DNA of 23,778 nt from JAHFPN01 sp036559465 (GTDB taxonomy: Bacteria; Pseudomonadota; Alphaproteobacteria; Rhizobiales; Xanthobacteraceae), in NCBI GenBank assembly GCA_036559465.1, contig DATBTC010000036.1:1-23778 (forward strand), written 5' to 3'. Shown piece by piece: positions 15,293 to 23,778 of this stretch. The translations under genes were made by a program, and so were the position numbers. The notes under the pieces were generated by a model. That model worked only from the letters and a program-made list of their open reading frames with translations, was not told the origin of the DNA and searched no databases. Numbering within the stretch: position 1 is the first letter of the stretch; each line of letters begins with the position of its first letter.

Positions 15293-17212
15293 ATGGCCCA
15301 AACGGCGTCCGGCCCGGAAACGGCCGCGGCCCACGCGAACGGCGCAGCCCGTCCCCGCGAGAGTTTTTGGGCGCTCACCGTCGGCAGCATCGGCGTCGTC
15401 TATGGCGACATCGGCACCAGCCCGCTCTACGCGTTCCGCGAGGCGGTAGTCGCTGCAAGCGGGGAAGGCGGCCCGGTCACGCGTGAAGCCGTGCTCGGCG
15501 TCCTTTCCCTGATTCTCTGGTCGCTGATTGTCGTCGTCACACTCAAGTACGTGTTGATTCTGCTGCGTGCGGATAATCACGGGGAGGGCGGAACGCTGTC
15601 GCTCACTGCGCTTGCATTTCGGGCGCTCGGCCGCCGTACGGGTCCGGTGTTCTTTCTTGGCGTCGTCGGAGCGGCGATGTTCTACGGCGACTCCTTCCTC
15701 ACGCCGGCGATCTCGGTGCTCTCCGCTGTCGAAGGCCTCAAGATCGTGACGCCGGCGTTCGAGCCCTATGTCGTGCCGATCACTGTGGGGATCCTGATCG
15801 CTCTGTTCGCGGTGCAATCGCGCGGCACGGCGAAAGTCTCGGCCTTCTTCGGTCCGATCACGATCGTTTGGTTCCTGGCGATCGCCGTGGCGGGACTGAT
15901 TCATATCGCCGACGACCCGCGGGTGCTCGCGGCGATCAATCCGTGGTACGCGATCTCATTCCTCGCGAGCCACGGCATTATCGGCCTGGTCACGCTCGGC
16001 GCCGTTTTCCTGGCGGTCACCGGCGGCGAAGCGCTCTATGCCGATCTCGGGCATTTCGGTCGCAAGCCGATCCAGTTCGCCTGGCTCGGGCTCGTGTTCC
16101 CGGCGCTGGTCATCAATTACTTCGGGCAGGGGGCGCTGGTGATGGCGAATCCTGCGGCAATCGAAAATCCGTTCTATCGTCTGGTACCGGAGCAAATGCT
16201 CATTCCGATGGTGCTGCTGGCGACCGCCGCGACCGTGATCGCGAGCCAGGCGGTGATTACCGGCGCTTTCTCGATTACGCAGCAGGCGATCCAGCTCGGG
16301 CTACTGCCCCGGTTGGCGATCCGCCACACGTCCGAAACGCATTTGGGCCAAATCTACGTGCCGCGTGTGAACTTCATCCTGCTTATCGGCGTGCTCTTGC
16401 TAGTCGGACTGTTTCGAAGCTCGAGTGCGCTCGCGTCGGCTTACGGCATCGCGGTTTCCACAACGATGGTGGTTGACGGGATTCTCGCCTTCGTCGTGAT
16501 CTGGAAGCTGTGGCAGTGGAAGCCGTGGAGCGCAGCACTTCTGGTGCTGCCGTTCGTTATTGTCGATACTACGTTTCTCTCAGCGAATCTTCTGAAGTTG
16601 TTCGAGGGCGCCGCGGTTCCCGTGCTATTCGGCGCGGTCACCGTGTTCGTGATCCTGACCTGGCGACGTGGCACCAATATCCTCGCGCAGAAGACGCGGC
16701 GCATCGAAGTGCCGTTCGCGCCTCTATCGAAGAGCCTCGAGAAAAAGCCGCCGCACATGGTGGCGGGCACGGCGGTGTTTCTCACCAGCGACCCGCAGTT
16801 CGCGCCGACGGCGCTGTTGCACAATCTCAAGCACAACAAAGTGCTGCATGAGCACAACGTGATCCTGACCATCGTCACCGCCGACAAGCCGCGCGTCTCT
16901 CAGGAAGACCGCGTGCAGATTCTCCAGTCCTCGCCGCATTTCATGCGCGTGGTGCTCACCTTCGGCTTCATGGAGACCCCGAACGTACCCAAGGCGTTCG
17001 CGCTCGCGCGCAAGCTGGGCTGGACCTTCGACATCATGTCGACCTCATTCTTCCTATCGCGCCGCAGCCTTCGGCCGGAAGCACGCGGCGGGATCCCGCG
17101 CCTGCAGGACCGCCTGTTTATCGCGCTGGCGCGTAGTGCCGACGACGCCAGCAATTATTTCCACATTCCCTCCGAGCGCGTGGTCGAGATCGGCACCCAG
17201 GTCACGGTTTAG
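15293..17212 (+). CDS. kup: Kup potassium:proton symporter, copy 2
   Basis: A 639-residue paralogue of the preceding gene with the same architecture: VVYGDIGTSPLYAF near residue 38, about 12 spans to residue ~450, and a cytoplasmic end domain with GTAVFLTSDPQFAPTALLHNLKH, FFLSRR and the terminal ERVVEIGTQVTV. Spacing and motif order match copy 1 almost without gaps, so the pair comes from tandem duplication that also included the short leader. Differences gather in the variable N-terminus, the loop after the first span and parts of spans 9-12. There is no good Shine-Dalgarno before the ATG at 15293; initiation may depend on the leader. Several Kup copies per genome are usual in Bradyrhizobium and Rhodopseudomonas relatives. 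Confidence 0.96.
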   Translation: MAQTASGPETAAAHANGAARPRESFWALTVGSIGVVYGDIGTSPLYAFREAVVAASGEGGPVTREAVLGVLSLILWSLIVVVTLKYVLILLRADNHGEGGTLSLTALAFRALGRRTGPVFFLGVVGAAMFYGDSFLTPAISVLSAVEGLKIVTPAFEPYVVPITVGILIALFAVQSRGTAKVSAFFGPITIVWFLAIAVAGLIHIADDPRVLAAINPWYAISFLASHGIIGLVTLGAVFLAVTGGEALYADLGHFGRKPIQFAWLGLVFPALVINYFGQGALVMANPAAIENPFYRLVPEQMLIPMVLLATAATVIASQAVITGAFSITQQAIQLGLLPRLAIRHTSETHLGQIYVPRVNFILLIGVLLLVGLFRSSSALASAYGIAVSTTMVVDGILAFVVIWKLWQWKPWSAALLVLPFVIVDTTFLSANLLKLFEGAAVPVLFGAVTVFVILTWRRGTNILAQKTRRIEVPFAPLSKSLEKKPPHMVAGTAVFLTSDPQFAPTALLHNLKHNKVLHEHNVILTIVTADKPRVSQEDRVQILQSSPHFMRVVLTFGFMETPNVPKAFALARKLGWTFDIMSTSFFLSRRSLRPEARGGIPRLQDRLFIALARSADDASNYFHIPSERVVEIGTQVTV

Positions 17213-17254
17213 CGGGCTGGTTCCGGGCGACTCCGTCACCCACAGGCGCCCGCT
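17211..17254 (+). terminator. Possible terminator hairpin after kup2
   Basis: AGCGGGC (17211-17217, overlapping the kup2 stop) pairs with GCCCGCT (17248-17254); an inner GGGCG/CGCCC pairing (17225-17229 with 17247-17251) is an alternative. No T run follows. Confidence 0.3.
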
Positions 17255-17295
17255 TCGTGTCGACGGCCCGGCAAAATCCGAGTAGATAGAAGTGC

Positions 17296-18387
17296 ATGGA
17301 GGCCTTGTTCACCGCCATAACCGTCCCGACCTGGGCGGCGGCTATCGGCGTTCTGGCGGTCGTGATCGTAGTGATCTCCCTGTTCCGAGGGGCGCGCGGC
17401 CATGAATCGCACGGTACGCTGAACGTGCTGACGCAGGTGGCGCTCGTTGCGGTAATCGGTGGTGCCGCCTATCTCGGCCTGCGACAGGTGGAGGGCATGT
17501 CGAGGCGCGCCGAGCGAAACGCGCTCGAAGACCGCGCGGCAGCCCTCTTGGCGAGAGCCTCCCAGCCCGGCTCGGTGCTTGCCTGCGTCGACGGTACGAG
17601 CGAACCGGCGCTCGCCGAAGCTTGTGAGCGTACGCTGTTCGCCGAACCGCAACGGGTCGCGGCGGCACTCGCGCACGTGCGCGAGCGGATGCTGTTCGTG
17701 GCCGACGCGGTCGCTTATGCGGAGGCACGCGACGCAAGCTATCTCGACCGGGTCAGGGAATTTCGCGACTCCATCGAAACCGATGCCTATGGCTTCGTCG
17801 CGCACGTCATGGCGACCGAAGACAAGTGCACACCGGAGGCCTGCACGCGTTTCCGCATTTTGCGCGATCCGGTAAAGGTGAAGGACAATCTCACCGCCAA
17901 GCGCATGGAGACACTCGTCGGCAAACATGCCGCAGCCTGGCGCGAGCCAGAGAAGCCTGCTCCGCCGAAGCCGGCGACGGCGCCGGCGCCCGAACCGGAA
18001 ACTGCGCCAACTCCACCCGCGGCGGCAACGCCGGCACCGACGCCGCCGGCAGCGGCCGCGCCCGCGCGTCCGGGTGCAGCTCCCAAGTCGCAGCCACGTA
18101 CCAAGGACAAAGCCGGCACACAGCCACGCACTGGTGCTCCGAACGCGCCGGGTACCGTCACACCGGCATCGACGCGCCGCACGCCGGAGCCTGTTGCGGG
18201 CCTTCCACGAGTCGTGCCGCGCCGCTATCTGGAGCAGGAAGAGGAAGACACCACGCCGCCCCAGCGCCATGCGCCCGGCACACCGCCTCCGCCGGAGCCC
18301 GTAAGTACGCCGCCGGCTGCCGTGGCACCACCCGCTGCCACAGTGCTCCCCGCGCCGACCGCCATCAGTCCGCCGCGGCCAAACTGA
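17296..18387 (+). CDS. Membrane-anchored protein with Pro/Ala-rich tail, function unknown
   Basis: A 363-residue protein I cannot name. Two hydrophobic segments lie at about residues 10-30 and 43-62. A folded-looking middle domain (about 65-215) carries four Cys residues, Cys97 and Cys110 (LACVDGTSEPALAEACERTLF) and Cys178 and Cys183 (DKCTPEACTRF), spaced as if for two disulfides or a metal site. From about residue 217 to the end it is Pro/Ala/Thr-rich (40% or more Pro+Ala by eye) with a short acidic patch EQEEED, as in periplasm-spanning or disordered tails. The ATG has only a weak GAAG site upstream. It sits 83 bases after kup2 and 50 bases before the biotin carboxylase gene; it could belong to either unit. 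Confidence 0.75.
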   Translation: MEALFTAITVPTWAAAIGVLAVVIVVISLFRGARGHESHGTLNVLTQVALVAVIGGAAYLGLRQVEGMSRRAERNALEDRAAALLARASQPGSVLACVDGTSEPALAEACERTLFAEPQRVAAALAHVRERMLFVADAVAYAEARDASYLDRVREFRDSIETDAYGFVAHVMATEDKCTPEACTRFRILRDPVKVKDNLTAKRMETLVGKHAAAWREPEKPAPPKPATAPAPEPETAPTPPAAATPAPTPPAAAAPARPGAAPKSQPRTKDKAGTQPRTGAPNAPGTVTPASTRRTPEPVAGLPRVVPRRYLEQEEEDTTPPQRHAPGTPPPPEPVSTPPAAVAPPAATVLPAPTAISPPRPN

Positions 18388-18437
18388 ATCCACACTACGC
18401 CGCTGGCATCCCGCCCCGCGGCGTCTAGGATCGCGCG

Positions 18438-20404
<1,967 letters not shown>

Positions 20405-20408
<4 letters not shown>

Positions 20409-20842
20409 CGCTCCATCTCATCAAGCTCTGCGTCGGCTGCGACTCGATCCGCGATCTCGAAGAGTGGATCGCCGAAAAGCTCGCCGAGAAGCGCAAGAAG
20501 AAGCAGCCCTTGGAGCATATCCACCGCACCCGCATGATGCCGACGCGAAAGGACGAACTCATGGACGGCGGCTCGCTCTATTGGGTGATCCGTGGTCAGG
20601 TCGCCTGCCGGCAGAAGGTTCTCGATATCCGGCGATACACAGACAAGGAAGGCATCAAGCGCTGCGCGGTCGTGCTCGATCCGAAGGTGATCCCGGTGAC
20701 GCCGCGGCCGTCGCGGCCGTTCCAGGGCTGGCGCTATCTGCGCGCCAAGGATGCGCCGACCGATCTCAGGCGCGGCAGCAAGGGCGCGGCGAATCTCCCC
20801 GAAGAGCTGCGGCGGGAATTGCGCGAACTCGGCCTGCTCTGA
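20405..20842 (+). CDS. DUF1489 family protein
   Basis: A 145-residue soluble protein of a family found mainly in alphaproteobacteria, with no known biochemical role. It opens MTLHLIKLCVGCDSI, then has the highly conserved-looking HIHRTRMMPTRKDELMDGGSLYWVIRGQVACRQKVLDI and AVVLDPKVIPVTPRPSRPFQGWRYL blocks, and ends DLPEELRRELRELGLL-like (NLPEELRRELRELGLL). The basic, Arg/Lys-rich composition hints at nucleic acid or phosphate binding, but that is only a guess. The start overlaps the mccA stop by four bases, which shows co-translation in this organism, not necessarily a shared pathway. Confidence 0.9.
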
Positions 20843-20903
20843 CCTGGTGGAACTGGGATGGGGGTCGCGCGTTATCTGAGACGACCACCCATGAGGATGG
20901 CCC

Positions 20904-21005
20904 ATGAATACACCCGACCGCGCGAGCGCTGACTATCCGCAGCCGGAAAAGAATGTGGCGGACCACGGCACAAAGACTGTCTTGCCGGCTATGAAGGCGC
21001 GGTAG
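20904..21005 (+). CDS. Possible 33-residue hydrophilic peptide
   Basis: ATG at 20904 with AGGA about seven bases upstream opens a 33-codon frame ending TAG at 21003-21005. The peptide is polar (MNTPDRASADYPQPEKNVAD...) with no domain. It lies just after the DUF1489 gene and ahead of another tiny frame. I give it modest weight on the ribosome site alone. Confidence 0.35.
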   Translation: MNTPDRASADYPQPEKNVADHGTKTVLPAMKAR

Positions 21006-21023
21006 GGAATCAACGTTCGGGGA

Positions 21024-21107
21024 ATGATCGATGTGCTGGTCATTGGAACCGCGCTCGCTGTTGTGGGGCTCGCGGCGGTCTATCTCGGATTCTTCAGTTT
21101 GGTTTAA
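21024..21107 (+). CDS. Possible 27-residue single-span membrane peptide
   Basis: The frame MIDVLVIGTALAVVGLAAVY continues LGFFSLV and stops at TAA 21105-21107: essentially one membrane span. GGGG (21019-21022) is too close to the ATG at 21024 for a usual ribosome site; an in-frame GTG at 21033 would be better spaced. It ends six bases before the stop of the convergent panC. The uniform hydrophobicity with an acidic N-terminus argues for a real micropeptide, but the start is unsure. Confidence 0.45.
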   Translation: MIDVLVIGTALAVVGLAAVYLGFFSLV

Positions 21108-21112
21108 GCCGG

Positions 21113-21961
21113 TCAAATCCCGATATTATCGATGAGCCGTGTAGAGCCGAGCTTGGCCGCGATCAGGAGGCGGATCGGTCCTTCCTTGGCGGAGGCGATC
21201 GGCGCCAGGGTTTCCGCATGGCGCGCCTCGAAATAGTCGAGCGCGAAGCAGGCATCCGCGACCTGTTTCCGCCCGCGCGCGAGCACGGTTTCCACCGGCT
21301 CGCCGGCCTTGATCGCCTTGGCGCTTTCGCTGAGCACTCGATGGAGCGTTGGCGCGCGCTTGCGATCCTCAGCCGACAGATACGCGTTGCGGGAGGAGAG
21401 GGCCAAGCCGTCTTTTTCGCGCACGGTGCGCGCGCCGACGATCTTGAGCGGAAGGTCGAGATCGCGGGCCAGCCGCGTGACCACCTGGAGCTGCTGGTAG
21501 TCCTTCTGGCCGAAAATCGCCAAATCGGGATTGGCTTCGATCAGGAGCTTGGCCACGACGGTCGCGACGCCGCTGAAGAAATGCGGCCGGAACTTGTCCT
21601 CGAGGCCGGCCTTGGCCGGGCCCGCGGGCTCGATCCGCATGGCGAAGCCGCCGGGATAGACCTCGGTCACGGCCGGGGCGAACACCAGATCCACCTTTTC
21701 CGCCTTGAGCTTGGCGATATCGGCCTTCCAGTTGCGCGGATAGGTGCCGAAGTCCTCGTGCGGGGCGAATTGCGCGGGATTTACGAAAATCGAGACGACT
21801 ATACGGTCCGCCCTTTGCCGGGCCAGGCGGACGAGCGAAATGTGTCCTTCGTGCAACGCCCCCATGGTGGGGACGAGTGCGACGGTTGCGCGGCCTTTGC
21901 GCCATCCGGCAACGACGGTGCGCAACACCTTGATCTTGCGGACGATCTGCGGGCGGCTCAT
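21113..21961 (-). CDS. panC: Pantothenate synthetase
   Basis: A 282-residue enzyme that joins pantoate and beta-alanine with ATP to make pantothenate, the precursor of coenzyme A; cytoplasmic. The nucleotidyl-transferase signature PTMGALHEGH is at residues 31-40, followed by VVSIFVNPAQFAPHEDFGTYPR, HFFSGVATVVAKLL, FGQKDYQQLQVV and DGLALSSRNAYLS, which is the KMSKS-like loop (Leu in place of the frequent Met before SSRN). The start is constrained: an in-frame TGA lies two codons upstream of the ATG at 21961, and GAGGA abuts the ATG without spacing, so translation may be weak. panB is not in the window. It is divergent from mipZ over 188 bases. Confidence 0.97.
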   Translation of the reverse strand: MSRPQIVRKIKVLRTVVAGWRKGRATVALVPTMGALHEGHISLVRLARQRADRIVVSIFVNPAQFAPHEDFGTYPRNWKADIAKLKAEKVDLVFAPAVTEVYPGGFAMRIEPAGPAKAGLEDKFRPHFFSGVATVVAKLLIEANPDLAIFGQKDYQQLQVVTRLARDLDLPLKIVGARTVREKDGLALSSRNAYLSAEDRKRAPTLHRVLSESAKAIKAGEPVETVLARGRKQVADACFALDYFEARHAETLAPIASAKEGPIRLLIAAKLGSTRLIDNIGI

Positions 21962-22078
21962 TCCTCACCCAGCTCAACGCGCTGGCGCGGAACCTAGCAG
22001 AGGCAGTGCGGACCGGCCACGGGGAGTCGGACGCTGGCCGAATCGAAAAATAATTTGCATCCGCATAGCCGCCAGCGC

Positions 22079-22108
22079 TTGACGGTTCGCCTCCGGGATT
22101 CGCACTAT
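22079..22108 (+). promoter_or_regulatory. Candidate promoter for mipZ
   Basis: TTGACG (22079-22084) and CACTAT (22103-22108) are 18 bases apart, 41 bases ahead of the ATG at 22150. The -35 match is good and the -10 match partial. A start here would exclude the earlier TTG at 22108 as initiation codon. An AT-rich patch (22046-22058) just upstream may serve panC on the other strand. Confidence 0.4.
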
Positions 22109-22149
22109 TGCCTCAGTGGGGGTTGGCCCGCGCGTGGGTTTCGGGTCGC

Positions 22150-23094
22150 ATGCGTTACGAGAGTCCAGCTGTCGGGGGTGCCGGTGCGTCGCGTGGAGCG
22201 CGCTCGGCCCATGTTGTCGTCATCGCCAACGAAAAGGGCGGGTCGGGCAAGACTACGACGTCGATGCACGTCGTGGTCGCGCTCCTGAAGGCCGGCCAAA
22301 AGGTCGCCTCCATCGATGTGGATAGCCGCCAGCGCAGCCTCACGCGTTATGTCGCCAACCGCCGTCTGTGGGCCAGGAAGTGCGGTGTGCCGCTCGAATT
22401 GCCCGACCATCACGCGGTCGATCGCGCGAACGGACGCAACCTCGACGAGAACGAGGCCGCCGAGTTTGCGGCGTTCGCCTCCGCGATCACCGCGGTCGAG
22501 CACAGCCACGACTTCGTCGTGATCGACACGCCGGCCACCGACAGCCATCTGATGCGGCTGGCGCACGCCATGGCCGACACGCTGGTGACGCCGTTGAACG
22601 ACAGCTTCGTCGATTTCGACGTGCTCGCGCACATCGATCCGGAGAGCTACGAAATCACCGACACCAACCACTATGCCGACGTCGTCACCGAGGCGCGGCG
22701 CCAGCGCCGCATCATCGAGGAGGCGGCCGCCGACTGGATTGTGGTACGGAATCGCGTCGGCCAATTCGAGACGAAAAACGGACGCAATATGCAGGAAGGC
22801 CTGCTGAGCCTTGGGCGCAAGCTTGGCTTTCGGCTGTCCGATGGATTCTCCGAGCGCGTGGTCTATCGCGAGCTGTTTCCACGCGGGCTGACGGTGCTCG
22901 ATACCTTGAACGAAACCACGCTCGGTCAGAAGCCGTCGCTCGCGCATCAGGCGGCGCGGCAGGAAGTGCGCGTCCTGATCGACGCGCTGCGGCTGCCGAT
23001 CGACGAGCGCGGCCGCCGGCGCGCGGCGGCGCGGGCCGAATGGCAGCGCAATTCGGGCCAGCCGCTCGATACCGGCGAATTCATCGCCGAGTAA
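22150..23094 (+). CDS. mipZ: MipZ-type division plane ATPase (ParA superfamily)
   Basis: A 314-residue deviant-Walker ATPase. HVVVIANEKGGSGKTTTSMH gives the P-loop with the signature Lys29 and Lys34; IDVDSRQRSLTRYVANR and VVIDTPATDSHL follow. TPLNDSFVDFDVLAHIDPESYEIT, ADWIVVRNRV and ERVVYRELFPRGLTVLD match the MipZ subgroup specifically rather than chromosomal ParA. In Caulobacter MipZ forms a bipolar gradient via ParB and blocks FtsZ assembly away from midcell. I chose the ATG at 22150; it gives about 17 more residues before the P-loop than in Caulobacter, with no in-frame ATG or GTG closer. No parB or ftsZ is in the window, which is normal for mipZ. Confidence 0.93.
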   Translation: MRYESPAVGGAGASRGARSAHVVVIANEKGGSGKTTTSMHVVVALLKAGQKVASIDVDSRQRSLTRYVANRRLWARKCGVPLELPDHHAVDRANGRNLDENEAAEFAAFASAITAVEHSHDFVVIDTPATDSHLMRLAHAMADTLVTPLNDSFVDFDVLAHIDPESYEITDTNHYADVVTEARRQRRIIEEAAADWIVVRNRVGQFETKNGRNMQEGLLSLGRKLGFRLSDGFSERVVYRELFPRGLTVLDTLNETTLGQKPSLAHQAARQEVRVLIDALRLPIDERGRRRAAARAEWQRNSGQPLDTGEFIAE

Positions 23095-23100
23095 GCCTTA

Positions 23101-23113
23101 CGGCCGAAGGCCG
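23101..23113 (+). terminator. Small GC hairpin after mipZ
   Basis: CGGCC-GAA-GGCCG seven bases after the mipZ stop, with no T run. It may end the transcript weakly or just pause it. Confidence 0.3.
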
Positions 23114-23180
23114 CTTGCGCAACACCAAAAGACTCCCGATCTGAACTAGAATGGCGCGGGCGACCGCGTCCGGAGGCCCT

Positions 23181-23778
23181 ATGGCCGAAGACCGCAAGGA
23201 TGTTCGTACACCGGCGCCGGCAGGCAAGGATGCCCGTCCGGCCGCCTCGGCGCGCCCTGAGATCGACGCCTTCCTCGCGCAGGCGCGCTCGCTTGGGCCG
23301 CGCACGGACGGTAAGCGCGGCCGGCTGGTGTTTGCGCTCGACGCCACCATGAGCCGCCAGCCGACCTGGGATCTGGCCTGCAAGCTGCAGGCCGAGATGT
23401 TCGAGGAGACGGCGGCGATCGGCGGGCTCGACGTGCAGCTCGTGTTCTATCGCGGCATTTCCGAATGCGCCGCTTCCGCCTGGGTTTCGGACCCGGCGCG
23501 TTTGGCCTCGCTCATGGAGAAGATCGATTGCCGCGGCGGCCATACCCAGATCGGCCGGGTGCTGTCGCACGTGCGCAAGGAGAGCAAGCGCGAGCGGGTG
23601 GACGCCTTCGTGTTCGTAGGCGACGCGATGGAGGAGAAGGTCGACGACCTCTGCGCCATCGCGGGCGAGCTCGGCCTGCTCGGTGTCCCGGCCTTCATGT
23701 TCCAGGAAAATCGCGACGGTATCGCCGAGCAGGCGTTCCGCGAGATCGCTCGGCTGACCAAGGGCGCCTGGTGTCCGT
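23181..23778 (+). CDS. VWA-domain protein (3' truncated by window edge)
   Basis: The frame opens at ATG 23181 after GGAGG (23172-23176) and stays open to the window end (199 codons seen). After a Pro/Ala-rich lead of about 45 residues comes a von Willebrand A fold: RLVFALDATMSRQPTWD with a DxTxS variant of the metal-binding DxSxS (Asp54, Thr56, Ser58), then the GGHTQIGRVLSHV segment with the MIDAS Thr, and DAFVFVGDAMEE as the last metal loop. Helix segments LACKLQAEMFEETAAIGGLDVQLVFYRG lie between. No signal peptide is seen, so it is likely cytoplasmic. Related alphaproteobacterial genes often sit next to a DnaJ-domain gene, which would be just outside. Role unknown. Confidence 0.85.
   Translation, partial: MAEDRKDVRTPAPAGKDARPAASARPEIDAFLAQARSLGPRTDGKRGRLVFALDATMSRQPTWDLACKLQAEMFEETAAIGGLDVQLVFYRGISECAASAWVSDPARLASLMEKIDCRGGHTQIGRVLSHVRKESKRERVDAFVFVGDAMEEKVDDLCAIAGELGLLGVPAFMFQENRDGIAEQAFREIARLTKGAWCP

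Noticed and set aside
17236..18393. 385-codon minus-strand frame with Arg-rich repeats
   Set aside because: It is the reverse of the Pro/Ala-coding tail (CCG/GCC becomes CGG/GGC); the Arg/Gly runs are an artefact.

Overview
The window looks like chromosome from a high-GC alphaproteobacterium, most likely Hyphomicrobiales (Bradyrhizobium / Rhodopseudomonas / Xanthobacteraceae type). The evidence is a MipZ-type division ATPase, a DUF1489 protein, tandem kup genes, a REP-like CATGCCCGGC/CATGGCCGGG palindrome pair of the kind common in Bradyrhizobiaceae, and strong third-position GC bias. I see no rRNA, tRNA, CRISPR array, transposase, integrase or phage gene. Both edges cut genes (an RraA-like aldolase on the left, a VWA-domain protein on the right).

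Layout. 1-1439: RraA-like aldolase and aldo/keto reductase in one operon. 1496-1803: what looks like a self-contained short transcription unit (promoter, leader hairpin, 37-residue membrane protein, intrinsic terminator). 1885-3403: TetR regulator with a candidate self-operator, translationally coupled to an alpha/beta hydrolase. 3447-5432: rhodanese, GST-like protein and an aquaporin with an altered second NPA motif. 5510-7979: carboxyltransferase subunit of a methylcrotonyl-CoA-type carboxylase, then two related NTF2/SnoaL-like small proteins. 8002-9838: DUF1772 membrane protein (-), REP-like repeat, periplasmic amidase (+) and a Lys-rich membrane protein (-). 9953-12659: a small secreted protein, then an operon of a four-helix membrane protein and a secretory lipase, flanked on the opposite strand by two copies of a ~70-residue membrane-anchored protein family sharing a VNWDVV motif. 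12660-13155: a ~500-base stretch without a convincing gene. 13156-17212: two tandem Kup potassium transporters, each preceded by a similar short non-coding leader with a five-base-pair hairpin. 17296-20842: a membrane-anchored Pro/Ala-rich protein, the biotin-carrying subunit of the carboxylase and a DUF1489 protein. 20904-21107: two tiny ORFs. 21113-21961: panC (-), divergent from mipZ (22150-23094). 23181-end: VWA-domain protein.

How parts fit together. The carboxyltransferase (5.5 kb) and biotin carboxylase/BCCP (18.4 kb) subunits together would make one complete acyl-CoA carboxylase, probably for leucine/isovalerate catabolism, though 11 kb of unrelated genes separates them. Kup1/Kup2 take up potassium. 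Pantothenate synthase, MipZ, the amidase and Kup are housekeeping. The most unusual signals are the duplicated kup leader element, the VNWDVV small-protein pair around the lipase operon, the stand-alone 37-residue protein unit, and the NPM aquaporin. All functional calls rest on sequence motifs read by eye; no database search was run.
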